Made by a program: the position numbers and the translations under genes. Below are positions 46,392 to 55,172 of a stretch of 64,000 nucleotides of DNA, piece after piece; position 1 is the first letter of the stretch, and each line of letters opens with the position of its first letter. The notes beneath the pieces are model-generated. The model searched no databases. It saw only the letters and a list, made by a program, of their open reading frames with translations, and was not told the origin of the DNA. The DNA comes from Mangrovibacter plantisponsor (GTDB lineage Bacteria > Pseudomonadota > Gammaproteobacteria > Enterobacterales > Enterobacteriaceae): assembly GCF_003182475.1 (NCBI RefSeq), contig NZ_QGTS01000007.1, positions 62,001 to 126,000 on the forward strand, given 5' to 3'.

Positions 46392-48605
46392 ATGATTAAA
46401 AAACGCTATACACTGGCCACGCTGGTGCATCTGGGAATTTATGGTTTTGCGCTTCCGGCTTCGGCAGCCGACAGTACGACACAAGAAGACACCATTGTTG
46501 TCAGTGCAGCGGAGCAAAACCTTCAGGCCCCGGGTGTTTCCACCATTACTGCTGAAGAAATCAAAAAACACCCCGCCGCGCGCGATGTGTCAGAAATTAT
46601 CCGCACCATGCCGGGTGTCAACCTGACGGGTAACTCAACCAGCGGCCAGCGTGGCAACAACCGCCAGATTGATATCCGCGGTATGGGGCCAGAAAACACA
46701 CTAATCCTGATAGATGGCAAACCGGTAACCAGCCGCAACTCCGTGCGCCTGGGCTGGCGTGGTGAACGCGATACGCGTGGTGATTCTAACTGGGTTCCGG
46801 CAGAAATGATTGAGCGCATTGAAGTGATTCGTGGCCCGGCGGCTGCGCGTTACGGCAATGGTGCGGCTGGTGGTGTGGTCAATATCATCACCAAACCCAG
46901 CTCCAGTGAATGGCACGGCTCATGGAACACCTATTTCAACGTCCCACAGCATAAAGATGAAGGCGCAACCAAACGCACCAACTTCAGCCTGACCGGGCCA
47001 GTTGGTGGTGACGTAAGTTTCCGCCTGTGGGGAAACATGGCGAAGACACAGGCCGATGCCTGGGACATCAACCAGGGCCATGAAGAAAACCGCACTGGCA
47101 CCTTTGCCGGTACTTACCCCGCCGGGCGTGAAGGCGTCATCGATAAAGACATTAATGGTCAGTTGCGCTGGCAGTTCGCCCCTATGCAGTCACTGACTTT
47201 CGAATCCGGTTACAGCCGCCAGGGCAACCTGTATGCAGGCGACACCCAGAACACCAATACCAGTGCGCTGGTAAAAGAAAACTATGGGAAAGAAACCAAC
47301 CGCCTGTACCGCCAGACTTACTCCCTGACCTGGGCAGGAGCCTGGGATAACGGTGTATCCACCAACACCTGGGCGCAGTATGAACACACGCGCAACTCAC
47401 GCCTGAGTGAAGGGCTGGCGGGCGGAACCGAAGGGTTATTCTCCAGTAACAAATTTGTCGATATCGACCTGAGCGATATCCTGCTGCACAGTGAAGTGAA
47501 CATTCCGCTGAACCTGCTGGTCAACCAGACTCTGACTCTGGGTACCGAATGGAACCAACAGCGGATGAAAGATAATGCGTCGAATACCCAGGCATTGTCA
47601 GGTGGCAGCCTTGATGGTGTATCCAGCACCAACCGCAGCCCATACTCCAGTGCGGAGATCTTCTCGCTGTTTGCCGAAGACAACATGGAGCTGACTGACA
47701 GCACTATGCTGACCCCGGCGTTACGTTTTGATCATCACACCATTGTGGGGAATAACTGGAGCCCGTCACTGAACCTGTCTCAGGCACTGAGCGACGACTT
47801 TACGCTGAAACTGGGCATTGCCCGCGCGTATAAAGCACCCAGCCTGTACCAGACCAACCCGAACTACATTCTCTACAGTAAAGGCCAGGGTTGTATGGAC
47901 AGCTCAACAGCCTGCTACCTGCAAGGGAATGCGGACCTGAAAGCCGAAACCAGTATCAACAAAGAAATTGGTTTAGAGTTTAAACATATGGGCTACCAGG
48001 CCGGGTTAACCTGGTTCCGTAACGATTACCGTAACAAGATTGAAGCCGGTTATTCCGCCGTTGGCAGCACAGGTTCCACCAACATCTACCAATGGGAAAA
48101 CGTGCCGAAAGCGGTAGTTGAAGGGTTGGAAGGGACAGTGAATGTACCTGTTACTGATACAGTGGCATGGAACAACAACCTGACCTGGATGCTGCAGAGT
48201 AAAAACAAAGAAACTGGCGACCGCCTGTCGATTATTCCGCAGTTCACCCTTAACTCAACACTGAGCTGGCAGGTACGCAGCGATGTTTCTCTGCAAAGTA
48301 CCTTCACCTGGTACGGGCGCCAGAAACCGAAGATGTATAACTACCAGGGAGAGTCGGTTTCAGGTAGTGAAAAGACCGAAGTCAGCCCCTACAGCATTAT
48401 TGGCCTGAGTGGTACCTGGGATGTTAATAAAAACCTGAGCTTTACTGCCGGGGTGGATAACCTGTTTGACAAACGCCACTGGCGTTCCGGTAATGCGCAG
48501 ACCACCGGTAACAGCAACACCAATTCCTATATGTATGGCGCAGGTGCTGCAACCTATAACGAATCTGGTCGTACTTTCTTTATGAGTATGAATACCCAAT
48601 TCTAA
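46392..48605 (+). CDS. fepA: TonB-dependent ferric enterobactin receptor FepA
   Basis: Outer-membrane 22-strand barrel with an N-terminal plug. It has 737 residues from ATG 46392 (E. coli 746); signal peptide of about 23 residues ending in PASAAD. The TonB box EDTIVVSA is near residue 30, the plug contains IDIRGMGPENTLILIDGKPV and RYGNGAAGGVVNIITKP, and the protein ends in the outer-membrane signal RTFFMSMNTQF. A 38-codon upstream extension of the frame is rejected in favour of a typical signal peptide. A strong terminator follows. Confidence 0.95.
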   Translation: MIKKRYTLATLVHLGIYGFALPASAADSTTQEDTIVVSAAEQNLQAPGVSTITAEEIKKHPAARDVSEIIRTMPGVNLTGNSTSGQRGNNRQIDIRGMGPENTLILIDGKPVTSRNSVRLGWRGERDTRGDSNWVPAEMIERIEVIRGPAAARYGNGAAGGVVNIITKPSSSEWHGSWNTYFNVPQHKDEGATKRTNFSLTGPVGGDVSFRLWGNMAKTQADAWDINQGHEENRTGTFAGTYPAGREGVIDKDINGQLRWQFAPMQSLTFESGYSRQGNLYAGDTQNTNTSALVKENYGKETNRLYRQTYSLTWAGAWDNGVSTNTWAQYEHTRNSRLSEGLAGGTEGLFSSNKFVDIDLSDILLHSEVNIPLNLLVNQTLTLGTEWNQQRMKDNASNTQALSGGSLDGVSSTNRSPYSSAEIFSLFAEDNMELTDSTMLTPALRFDHHTIVGNNWSPSLNLSQALSDDFTLKLGIARAYKAPSLYQTNPNYILYSKGQGCMDSSTACYLQGNADLKAETSINKEIGLEFKHMGYQAGLTWFRNDYRNKIEAGYSAVGSTGSTNIYQWENVPKAVVEGLEGTVNVPVTDTVAWNNNLTWMLQSKNKETGDRLSIIPQFTLNSTLSWQVRSDVSLQSTFTWYGRQKPKMYNYQGESVSGSEKTEVSPYSIIGLSGTWDVNKNLSFTAGVDNLFDKRHWRSGNAQTTGNSNTNSYMYGAGAATYNESGRTFFMSMNTQF

Positions 48606-48611
48606 GCCCTC

Positions 48612-48640
48612 ACGGCGCCTGGTTCTCAGGCGCCGTTTTT
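48612..48640 (+). terminator. Terminator of fepA
   Basis: Stem ACGGCGCCTG / CAGGCGCCGT with a five-base loop and T5, seven bases after the fepA stop. Confidence 0.92.
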
Positions 48641-48836
48641 ATTCTGTTCAATTGTCATCCCCGTATTTCTCATACCTCAAGTTCAGATTACTCCCCACTC
48701 CTTTTTCAAAAAATCACCGTAAAATAACGCGTTATATGCCGTGCTGCTTGAACGCACTTGATTCCACTCACCGGCCGCACGCCATATACGCTTTGCAGAA
48801 TCTGCTGTAACGCAGAACACAACAGGATGTATGAAC

Positions 48837-49007
48837 ATGAAAAAAATGATGTTAAGCGCCACTGTGTTGGCGATAGCCCTTGGTCTGAGCGGTTGCATCT
48901 GGCCTGGCCCACACCACCACCACCCGCACCATTCATCGGGGGATAACCGCGGCCCACAGATGCAGGATTACCACCACGGCAACCAGCAAGACGGCATGCG
49001 CCGCTAA
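48837..49007 (+). CDS. Small His-rich lipoprotein
   Basis: A 56-codon gene, below the usual length limit. MKKMMLSATVLAIALGLSGC is a textbook lipoprotein signal with lipobox LSGC (Cys20). The mature part is only about 37 residues, with PGPHHHHPHH directly after the anchor, then SSGDNRGPQMQDYHHGNQQDG. AGGA lies nine bases before ATG 48837; an in-frame ATG at 48831 is also possible. Eight histidines suggest metal binding in the periplasm. I do not recognise the family. It has its own space between the fepA terminator and the next gene. Confidence 0.7.
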   Translation: MKKMMLSATVLAIALGLSGCIWPGPHHHHPHHSSGDNRGPQMQDYHHGNQQDGMRR

Positions 49008-49335
49008 ACTTCGCTTACCCGGTTTTCCTTCAGGGGGAACCGGGTACACTCATCCCCCATCCCGCTATCCTTTTGATTTACCATTCGTGTGTTTTACGTA
49101 CCTGCCTGCAATTTATGTGAAAAAACCTGTCTGCCTGGTTCCGCGGCGGTATAATAGTGCTTTCGGGAGTGTCTGTTGCCCGCCTTTATGTGACGGTGGT
49201 TATACCCGTTTAAAGGCGAACTTGCGTTAGCGGCATAAACCGTTAAAATTTAAGTAATTAGCAGCGTTACTCTGTACGTATTGTTCAACCCTGGTGCCAG
49301 TGCGCTCCCATTAATCACCTCAACAGGTTCTGGCT
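49008..49335. other. Intergenic region with a promoter-like TATAAT
   Basis: A stretch of 328 bases without a gene. A perfect -10 TATAAT lies at 49150-49155, with only a poor -35 (CTGTCT) 17 bases upstream. It is probably the promoter of the next gene. Confidence 0.35.
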
Positions 49336-49602
49336 ATGTCAATACCCACACACCGGCAGCTTATCGCCGTGGCTATCCGCTCTCCGGAAGAGGCTCTGCC
49401 TTTCCCGTTGGACCAAATCAAACAATCACTACTTGATGGCGTGACGGTGGAAGCACTGATGTCCACGCTTAACCAAAAAGGGATCCGCGCCTGGCGCGAA
49501 AGTGAAAGCGACCAGGGCGATGTTACTGCCTTCTGGATCCAGGGCGGTGGTGAGCAGGCGGTTCTTATTTCCTGCCAGTACGGCGATATCCCCATTCACT
49601 GA
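49336..49602 (+). CDS. Hypothetical protein, 88 residues
   Basis: Starts MSIPTHRQLIAVAIRSPEEALPF, soluble, without signal peptide or membrane segment, ending ISCQYGDIPIH. An AGG lies eight bases before the ATG. The predicted pattern (a helix DQIKQSLLDG, then VEALMSTLNQKGI and strands) looks like a small alpha/beta protein. It stands in front of the CBS/DUF294 gene, in the same direction, with a 135-base gap. I do not recognise the family. Confidence 0.6.
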   Translation: MSIPTHRQLIAVAIRSPEEALPFPLDQIKQSLLDGVTVEALMSTLNQKGIRAWRESESDQGDVTAFWIQGGGEQAVLISCQYGDIPIH

Positions 49603-49737
49603 ACCGGTGAAAATTCAGAAAAACGTTGCCCAGACCTGGTTATTCACTTTTTCTTTTTGCCTTCCTGCGCGTCCGGACGCAAAATAAAACAGTATTCCAT
49701 TATGCAATGGATCCGTTCTGCGACAGGAAAGCCGCTT

Positions 49738-51606
49738 ATGTCAGAGATTGTACTGCCCAGTATCAGTGAGTTTATCGCTCAAGTATCCCCCCTGAATTCA
49801 TTACCCGTCAGTGCGCAGAAAACCATTGCGAGCCACTTGCGTATTCGCTACCTGGCGGCAGGAGAAACCCTGCCTTTCGATGCCAGTGAAGAAGAGCGTT
49901 GGCTGTATGTGGTGCGCACCGGGGCGCTGGAACAGCGCTGGCGGGATGGCGTATTGCGGGCACGCCTTGGCCCGGAAGATTTATTTGGCTTTACCTTTCT
50001 CGAAGGCATACCAGGCAACCCGGAAGATTGCTATAACGTGACAGCGTTGCAAAACACCCTGCTCTATCAAATTCCGCATTCTTTGTTGAAAAACCTGCTG
50101 AACAGCTACCCGGAATACGCCACCCATTTTTCGATTAACGCCCATGAGCGGCTGGGCTCAGCCATGAATGTGGTCTGGTCAAATGACGAAAAAGGGTTGT
50201 TTGTTCGCAAAGTTGCGGATGTCGCGAGCGATGTGATATCCGTCGTGCAGTCAGACACCACCATTCAGCAAACTGCCTGGAAAATGCGCGGGGTTGACCG
50301 GTGTTCCACGGCGGTGGTAATGGAAGATGGCCAGATTGTGGGCATTATTACTGACCGGGATATGTCCCTGCGGGTGGTCGCACAAGGGGTGGATGCCAGC
50401 CGCCCGGTCAAAGAGGTCATGACACCTTCCCCGGTCACTATTGGCCCGAACGAACTCATTATGCAGGCTGTCGCATTAATGATGCAGCACGGCATTCGCG
50501 GGTTGCCCGTGGTCAACCAGAACCGGCCAGTCGGGCTGTTAACCACCTCGCATCTGGTTCAGCATCACCGGGTACAGGCTATTTTCCTGATTGAAAAGAT
50601 TAACCACTGCAATACGGTTGACGAACTGGCTGCGCTGGCCGTTGAACGCCAGGCGGTGTTTGAAGCGCTGGTGGAAGGCAACCTGCACAGTGAGAGCACG
50701 CATTTAGTCATGACCATGATTATGGATGCCTGCACACGCAAACTGATAAACCTGGCAATTCAGCATCTGGGCACCCCACCGTGCGAATATGCCTGGCTGG
50801 TGGCAGGCTCTCACGCCCGTAACGAAGTGCACATGATGTCAGACCAGGACAGTGCGCTGGTGCTGGCCGACACCGCAACAGAAAGCGACATTATTTGGTT
50901 CATGCACATGGCGATGTACGTCAGCAACGGGCTGGATATGTGTGGTTACCCACTGTGTACTGGCAACTATATGGCAGCCTCCCGCCGCTGGTGCCAGCCA
51001 GTGCATGTCTGGCAGGAATATTTCAAAAAATGGGTGCGCAACCCCGAATACAGCCAGTTGCTCAATGCCACAGTATTTCTGGAAACCCGGGCACTGGCAG
51101 GCAATGTTGCCTTGTGTGAAACAGTACAGCAAACGCTGCTCGATAGCATTGCAAAGAGCCCGGGCTTTTTACGCGCACTTACCCGTGATGCCGTTCAGAC
51201 CAGCCCGCCACTGGGGATTTTTAATAATCTGGTGCTGGAAAAAAGTGGTTCAGACACCAAAACCCTGAATATCAAACGTTACGCACTGACGCTGATTATT
51301 GACCTGGCGCGTATTTATGCGCTGGCGGCAGGCTGTAGTGAAACTCGCACTGAAGTCCGGTTCATTGCCGCCAGGGATAAAGGCCTGTTATCACCGGACA
51401 GCTGTACTAATATTATCGACACTTTCCATTTTCTGACCCGCCAGCGCCTGTTACATCAGTGCCAACAAATTCGCCAGGGCCATCCGGCAGATAACCAGAT
51501 AAACCCACAAGATTTTGGCAGTTTCGAGCGCAAACACCTCAAAGACGCGTTTCGGATAATTTCAGGTTTGCAGGATGCCGCGAAGTTGAGGTTTGTGAAA
51601 GAGTGA
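49738..51606 (+). CDS. Cyclic-nucleotide-binding-like, CBS and DUF294 nucleotidyltransferase protein
   Basis: A protein of 622 residues in four parts. An N-terminal cyclic-nucleotide-binding-like cupin domain (about 10-130, with YVVRTGALEQRWRDG) is followed by two CBS motifs (about 160-285, IIT-DRDMSL and LMMQHGIRGLPVVNQNRPVGLLT). A DUF294 nucleotidyltransferase domain follows (about 315-450), with the Pol-beta-type motif VAGSHARNEVHMMSDQDSALVL near 355-375, and then the DUF294_C substrate-binding domain. ATG 49738 has AGGAAA upstream; an earlier ATG (49657) gives no domain. It overlaps the exonuclease gene by four bases. Substrate unknown; domain content suggests nucleotide-sensing and nucleotidylation. 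Confidence 0.9.
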   Translation: MSEIVLPSISEFIAQVSPLNSLPVSAQKTIASHLRIRYLAAGETLPFDASEEERWLYVVRTGALEQRWRDGVLRARLGPEDLFGFTFLEGIPGNPEDCYNVTALQNTLLYQIPHSLLKNLLNSYPEYATHFSINAHERLGSAMNVVWSNDEKGLFVRKVADVASDVISVVQSDTTIQQTAWKMRGVDRCSTAVVMEDGQIVGIITDRDMSLRVVAQGVDASRPVKEVMTPSPVTIGPNELIMQAVALMMQHGIRGLPVVNQNRPVGLLTTSHLVQHHRVQAIFLIEKINHCNTVDELAALAVERQAVFEALVEGNLHSESTHLVMTMIMDACTRKLINLAIQHLGTPPCEYAWLVAGSHARNEVHMMSDQDSALVLADTATESDIIWFMHMAMYVSNGLDMCGYPLCTGNYMAASRRWCQPVHVWQEYFKKWVRNPEYSQLLNATVFLETRALAGNVALCETVQQTLLDSIAKSPGFLRALTRDAVQTSPPLGIFNNLVLEKSGSDTKTLNIKRYALTLIIDLARIYALAAGCSETRTEVRFIAARDKGLLSPDSCTNIIDTFHFLTRQRLLHQCQQIRQGHPADNQINPQDFGSFERKHLKDAFRIISGLQDAAKLRFVKE

Positions 51607-52316
51607 AGCTGCAATTACCCTGGTCCGGCACCGCTCTGGGGCTGCGCAAATTACACCGGCAACAGCAGCGCTGGCAACAAATTAGCGGGTTGCCTCCGGC
51701 ATTACAGCGCCTGGTGAATACCCCCCTGCCTGGCGCAGATACCTTGTTGCACAATTATCCCTGGCTGGCGTTTGATTTTGAAACCTCCGGGATGAACGCC
51801 GAACAGGCACATATTTTGAGCATTGGTTTTGTGCCTGTTGTTGCCCGGCAAATAGCGCTGGATCAGGCACAACACCACTATGTCGCCTCTTCAGTTGAAA
51901 TCAAAGAACAAACCGCCATTCTCACGCATATTACGCCGGAAATGCTGAAAAATGCGGCCGGTATCGATGAAGCAATGGAGCGGTTATTCACCCACCTGGC
52001 CGGTCATGTAGCCGTGGTACATGGCAAAATGGTCGAGGCCCGTTTTATCAACCATTACCTGGTGACGCGCTATGGGCTGGATACACTGCCCGTTATCTGG
52101 CTGGACACACTTGAAATGGGGCGTCAGCACCAACGCCTGCAACAGGATGGCAGAGAAGACTACCGCCTGGCCTCGTTACGCTCTCGCTGCGGCTTGCCTC
52201 CCTACACGGCACACAATGCGTTGAGTGATGCTGTCGCAACAGCCGAACTTGCTATGGCTCAACTGGCCTGCCGTTTTTGCAACACCCCGCCAACTATTGG
52301 CGACATTCTTGGTTAG
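51603..52316 (+). CDS. DnaQ-family 3'-5' exonuclease
   Basis: A 237-residue DEDD exonuclease related to the epsilon subunit. Exo I is FDFETSGMN (about 57-65), Exo II lies around VVHGKMVEARFINHYL, and Exo III is AHNALSDAVATAEL with His and Asp. GTG 51603 overlaps the stop of the DUF294 gene (GTGA), so the two are translationally coupled. The CBS/DUF294-DnaQ pair recurs in proteobacteria, often beside solute transporters. Its substrate is unknown. Confidence 0.9.
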   Translation: MKLQLPWSGTALGLRKLHRQQQRWQQISGLPPALQRLVNTPLPGADTLLHNYPWLAFDFETSGMNAEQAHILSIGFVPVVARQIALDQAQHHYVASSVEIKEQTAILTHITPEMLKNAAGIDEAMERLFTHLAGHVAVVHGKMVEARFINHYLVTRYGLDTLPVIWLDTLEMGRQHQRLQQDGREDYRLASLRSRCGLPPYTAHNALSDAVATAELAMAQLACRFCNTPPTIGDILG

Positions 52317-52404
52317 CAACGGGGGTAACCTCAGTTTTCCCGAGGTTACTCATCGAATTACCTTTCACTTCACACCATTAAATTAAAAAAATAAAAATAC
52401 TTAC

Positions 52405-52428
52405 TTTTCATTACGTTACAAATGAAAA
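52405..52428. promoter_or_regulatory. Palindrome upstream of yjiH
   Basis: TTTTCATT-N8-AATGAAAA, perfect eight-base arms, followed by ATGA-N6-TCAT. It lies about 85 bases before yjiH in a 196-base gap. The cognate regulator is unknown; a Fur comparison gives only about 11 of 19. Confidence 0.35.
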
Positions 52429-52512
52429 TATTCATGACCTGTGTCATTTTGTTTCCTGGTTATCTGCCCACAATAGCGGCTCCACAACATGGAGAAAAGA
52501 TAAAGGAGCCTT

Positions 52513-53235
52513 ATGTCCGTTTCCCCCACTCAAGATGAACCTGCAGTGACCCCAGGTGCCTGGCTGGCACTGGCCTTTGCCGTGATATTTTTCTCCGGCA
52601 TTGCCAGCGGTAACAGCTGGTACGGAATTTTTGATTTCACTACGTTAAACGGGGCCTTTGGCCGGGTGGTTTCTGGTGCGCAACTGAATGATGGCACGCT
52701 GACCACCAGCACTATAAGCTTTCGCGGTGTTGGCGGGCATGGTGCAATGGACGGTTTCCTGTTTGCTCTTGGTCTGATACCCGCCGTGATGTTTGCGCTG
52801 GGGATGATAAACGTCCTGGAGCACTACGGTGCATTACGCGCTGCCCGCCGTTTACTCACCCCACTGCTGCGCCCCTTGCTCGGCTTACCTGGCCATACCG
52901 GGCTGGCACTGATTGGCAGCCTGCAAAGTACTGATGTCGGGGCGTCATTAACCCGCAACCTCGCTGAACAGGGCGAAATCAGTGAGGACGAGCGTGATGT
53001 CTTCGCGATGTTTCAGTTCTCAGCAGGTGCCATGCTGACCAACTTTTTTGGTTCTGGTGCGGTGTTGTTTGCTCTGGTGGCAGCAGACGGCTCGGTAGTC
53101 GTTCCCGCCTCAATTGGTAGCTGTATTGCCGTGATGTTTATCATGAAAATTGTCGGCGCAAATGTAATGCGCCTGTGCCTGCTTACCCGCCGGGGTAAAG
53201 CCGCAACCCCACCGTTAACCAGCAAGGAGAGCTGA
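52513..53235 (+). CDS. yjiH: Nucleoside-recognition (GATE) domain membrane protein, YjiH type
   Basis: Inner-membrane protein of 240 residues with about six hydrophobic segments, half of a YjiH/YjiG (SpmA/SpmB-like) pair. Motifs GVGGHGAMDGFLFALGLIPAVMFALG and SLQSTDVGASLTRNLAEQG are family-like. ATG 52513 follows AAAGGAGCC. Function in enterobacteria is unproven; it is taken as part of a carrier. I am surer of the family than of orthology to E. coli YjiH. Confidence 0.8.
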   Translation: MSVSPTQDEPAVTPGAWLALAFAVIFFSGIASGNSWYGIFDFTTLNGAFGRVVSGAQLNDGTLTTSTISFRGVGGHGAMDGFLFALGLIPAVMFALGMINVLEHYGALRAARRLLTPLLRPLLGLPGHTGLALIGSLQSTDVGASLTRNLAEQGEISEDERDVFAMFQFSAGAMLTNFFGSGAVLFALVAADGSVVVPASIGSCIAVMFIMKIVGANVMRLCLLTRRGKAATPPLTSKES

Positions 53236-53236
53236 A

Positions 53237-53698
53237 ATGTCGACAACCCCGCGCCCTATGGTGACAGACATTTTTATTGAAGGTGCCCGCAAAGGCTGGA
53301 CAGTCGCCACTACCAGTACATTACCAAATGTGGTGATGGCGTTTATTCTTATAAAAGCACTGGAAATTACCGGAACCTTGTCTCTGATAGGCAAAGTGTT
53401 CGCACCTGTAATGGGGGTGTTCGGTTTGCCTGGTGAAGCCGCTGCGGTTCTGATTGGCGCCTGGATGTCTATGGGCGGTGCCATTGGTGTGCTTATTGGT
53501 CTGTTTGAACGCGGTATTCTGGCCGGTGAGCATATTGCGATTCTGGTGCCCGCCATCTATCTGATGGGTTCGCAGGTACAGTATCTCGGCCGTATTCTTG
53601 GGGTAATTGGTACCCGCGCGGCGCGCATACCGCTGATGATTGGCATCTCATTACTTAACGCTTTCCTCGCTATGTGGTTAATGCGCATCATTCTCTGA
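53237..53698 (+). CDS. yjiG: Nucleoside-recognition domain membrane protein YjiG
   Basis: The 153 residues equal E. coli YjiG, with four to five membrane segments. Blocks: DIFIEGARKGWTVATTSTLPNVVMAF, GLPGEAAAVLIGAWMSMGGAIG and VPAIYLMGSQVQYLGR. It starts one base after the yjiH stop with AAGGAG. In E. coli the pair precedes iadA (isoaspartyl dipeptidase); here an M20 peptidase follows, which keeps the link to peptide degradation. Confidence 0.9.
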   Translation: MSTTPRPMVTDIFIEGARKGWTVATTSTLPNVVMAFILIKALEITGTLSLIGKVFAPVMGVFGLPGEAAAVLIGAWMSMGGAIGVLIGLFERGILAGEHIAILVPAIYLMGSQVQYLGRILGVIGTRAARIPLMIGISLLNAFLAMWLMRIIL

Positions 53699-53715
53699 CG
53701 ATAAGGATACTGAAT

Positions 53716-54846
53716 ATGGATATGAACCATTACACCAGTCTGCTCAGCCAACTGGTCAATATTGATTGTGGCACCCAGACACCACAAGGTGTCGCAACAG
53801 TAGCAGCACGGCTTTGTGCCTGGTGGCAGGAGGCTGGCTGGTTTACCCGCACAATAGAGCTGGATGAAGCCTGTGGGCCTGGGCTGCTGGTCACTAACCG
53901 GCATGAACCTGCACACTACGACGTGCTGCTTATTGGCCATATGGACACCGTTTTCCCACCGGGCACCGCGGCTCAGCGCCCAATGAGTGAAGATAACACG
54001 CGAATCTATGGCCCCGGGGTTTCCGACATGAAAGCCGGGCTGGTCAACATCTTCTTCGCCCTGAATAACCTTTCCAAAGCAGACAACGAACGGTTGTCGA
54101 TTGCCGTTGCCATGAATCCGGACGAAGAAATCGGTTCTCCCTGGTCTCATCAATGGCTGAGCGAACTGGCAAGCCGCGCCCGTGTTGTGCTGGTGTGCGA
54201 AGCTGCCCGGGCAGATGGCTCACTGGTCAAAGCGCGCAAAGGCGTGGCAACCTGGGAAATACAATTCGCCGGTGTCGCGGCGCATGCAGGGAATGAACCA
54301 GAAAAAGGGCGCAGCGCAATTACAGCACTGGCACACACGGTACTGGCGGTTAACCAACTGGCTAATTCAGATGCCGGCACAACAGTGAATGTGGGTGTTA
54401 TCCGTGGAGGGGATGCGCCTAATATTGTCGCTGCCAGTGCCACTGCGGCAGTGGATGTCCGTTTCTGGGAAAACAGTGATTATGAAAGGGTGAAAGATGC
54501 TCTGCTCACACTGTGCAGCCAGCCGGGGTATAACGGCGTGTCATTGTCTGCCCATTGTCTTGCCCATAAGCCCGCCATGATGCCAGGCGAAGCAACCCAG
54601 GCGTTAATGCGCCATATTGAACAGGCTGGTGAGCAGTGTGGCGTACCCATTACCTGGCAAGCCGTTGGTGGGGGAAGTGATGCTAACTTAACCGCAGCAT
54701 TGGGGATCCCAACAATAGATGGGCTGGGGCCAGTAGGCGGTGGTTTCCATTCACCCGAGGAATACCTGGAAAAGGCGTCCATTGCACCACGAATCGCGCT
54801 CTTAGAGGAAATTATCAGCAGGTTACCTTGTGGTGCACAACAGTAG
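53716..54846 (+). CDS. M20 family metallopeptidase (carboxypeptidase G2 type)
   Basis: Zinc peptidase of 376 residues without signal peptide, so cytoplasmic. Metal and catalytic motifs: LLIGHMDTVFPPG (His, Asp; about 76), YGPGVSDMKAGLVN (bridging Asp), NPDEEIGS (catalytic Glu), the dimerisation domain VAAHAGNEPEKGRSAI, and the final His in GPVGGGFHSPEEYL. ATG 53716 has AAGGA upstream. Likely substrates are dipeptides or N-acyl amino acids with a C-terminal acidic residue. It is in operon with yjiHG. Confidence 0.9.
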   Translation: MDMNHYTSLLSQLVNIDCGTQTPQGVATVAARLCAWWQEAGWFTRTIELDEACGPGLLVTNRHEPAHYDVLLIGHMDTVFPPGTAAQRPMSEDNTRIYGPGVSDMKAGLVNIFFALNNLSKADNERLSIAVAMNPDEEIGSPWSHQWLSELASRARVVLVCEAARADGSLVKARKGVATWEIQFAGVAAHAGNEPEKGRSAITALAHTVLAVNQLANSDAGTTVNVGVIRGGDAPNIVAASATAAVDVRFWENSDYERVKDALLTLCSQPGYNGVSLSAHCLAHKPAMMPGEATQALMRHIEQAGEQCGVPITWQAVGGGSDANLTAALGIPTIDGLGPVGGGFHSPEEYLEKASIAPRIALLEEIISRLPCGAQQ

Positions 54847-54948
54847 AAAATACTGCTAATTCATTAATATTATCTATATGTGCTATTTTAATCTAAAAAT
54901 AATTGTAATGAAAAAGTATTAGTCTACTACCAGTTTAAGTAGCCCTTG

Positions 54949-55039
54949 GTGACAAGCCACTTAAATCGGTTACAATACCAGCGAATAACATAAAAATTAA
55001 TCCGTGAAAATTGCCCGGCCATTGGCCGGGATTTTTTTT
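54949..55039 (+). ncRNA. Candidate small RNA with its own promoter and terminator
   Basis: A promoter GTGACA (54949-54954), 16-base spacer, TACAAT (54971-54976) is followed by a terminator stem CCCGGCC / GGCCGGG (55014-55030) and eight T (55032-55039). A transcript would run from about 54983 to 55039, near 57 nucleotides. It has no reading frame. It lies 100 bases after the M20 gene and is convergent with the chemoreceptor gene. The hairpin could also simply terminate the yjiHG-M20 operon. Confidence 0.45.
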
Positions 55040-55172
55040 GCCCTGCCGTGGCAGAGAACAAATAAAGTAAAACAACCACAAAATTTTGCGCAAAAATGTC
55101 TGTTCAGGCCGGGTGTATATTTAACCGGGGAACGCGCCGTATTACAGCCCCGCTCCCCGGCAATTGGCTATG

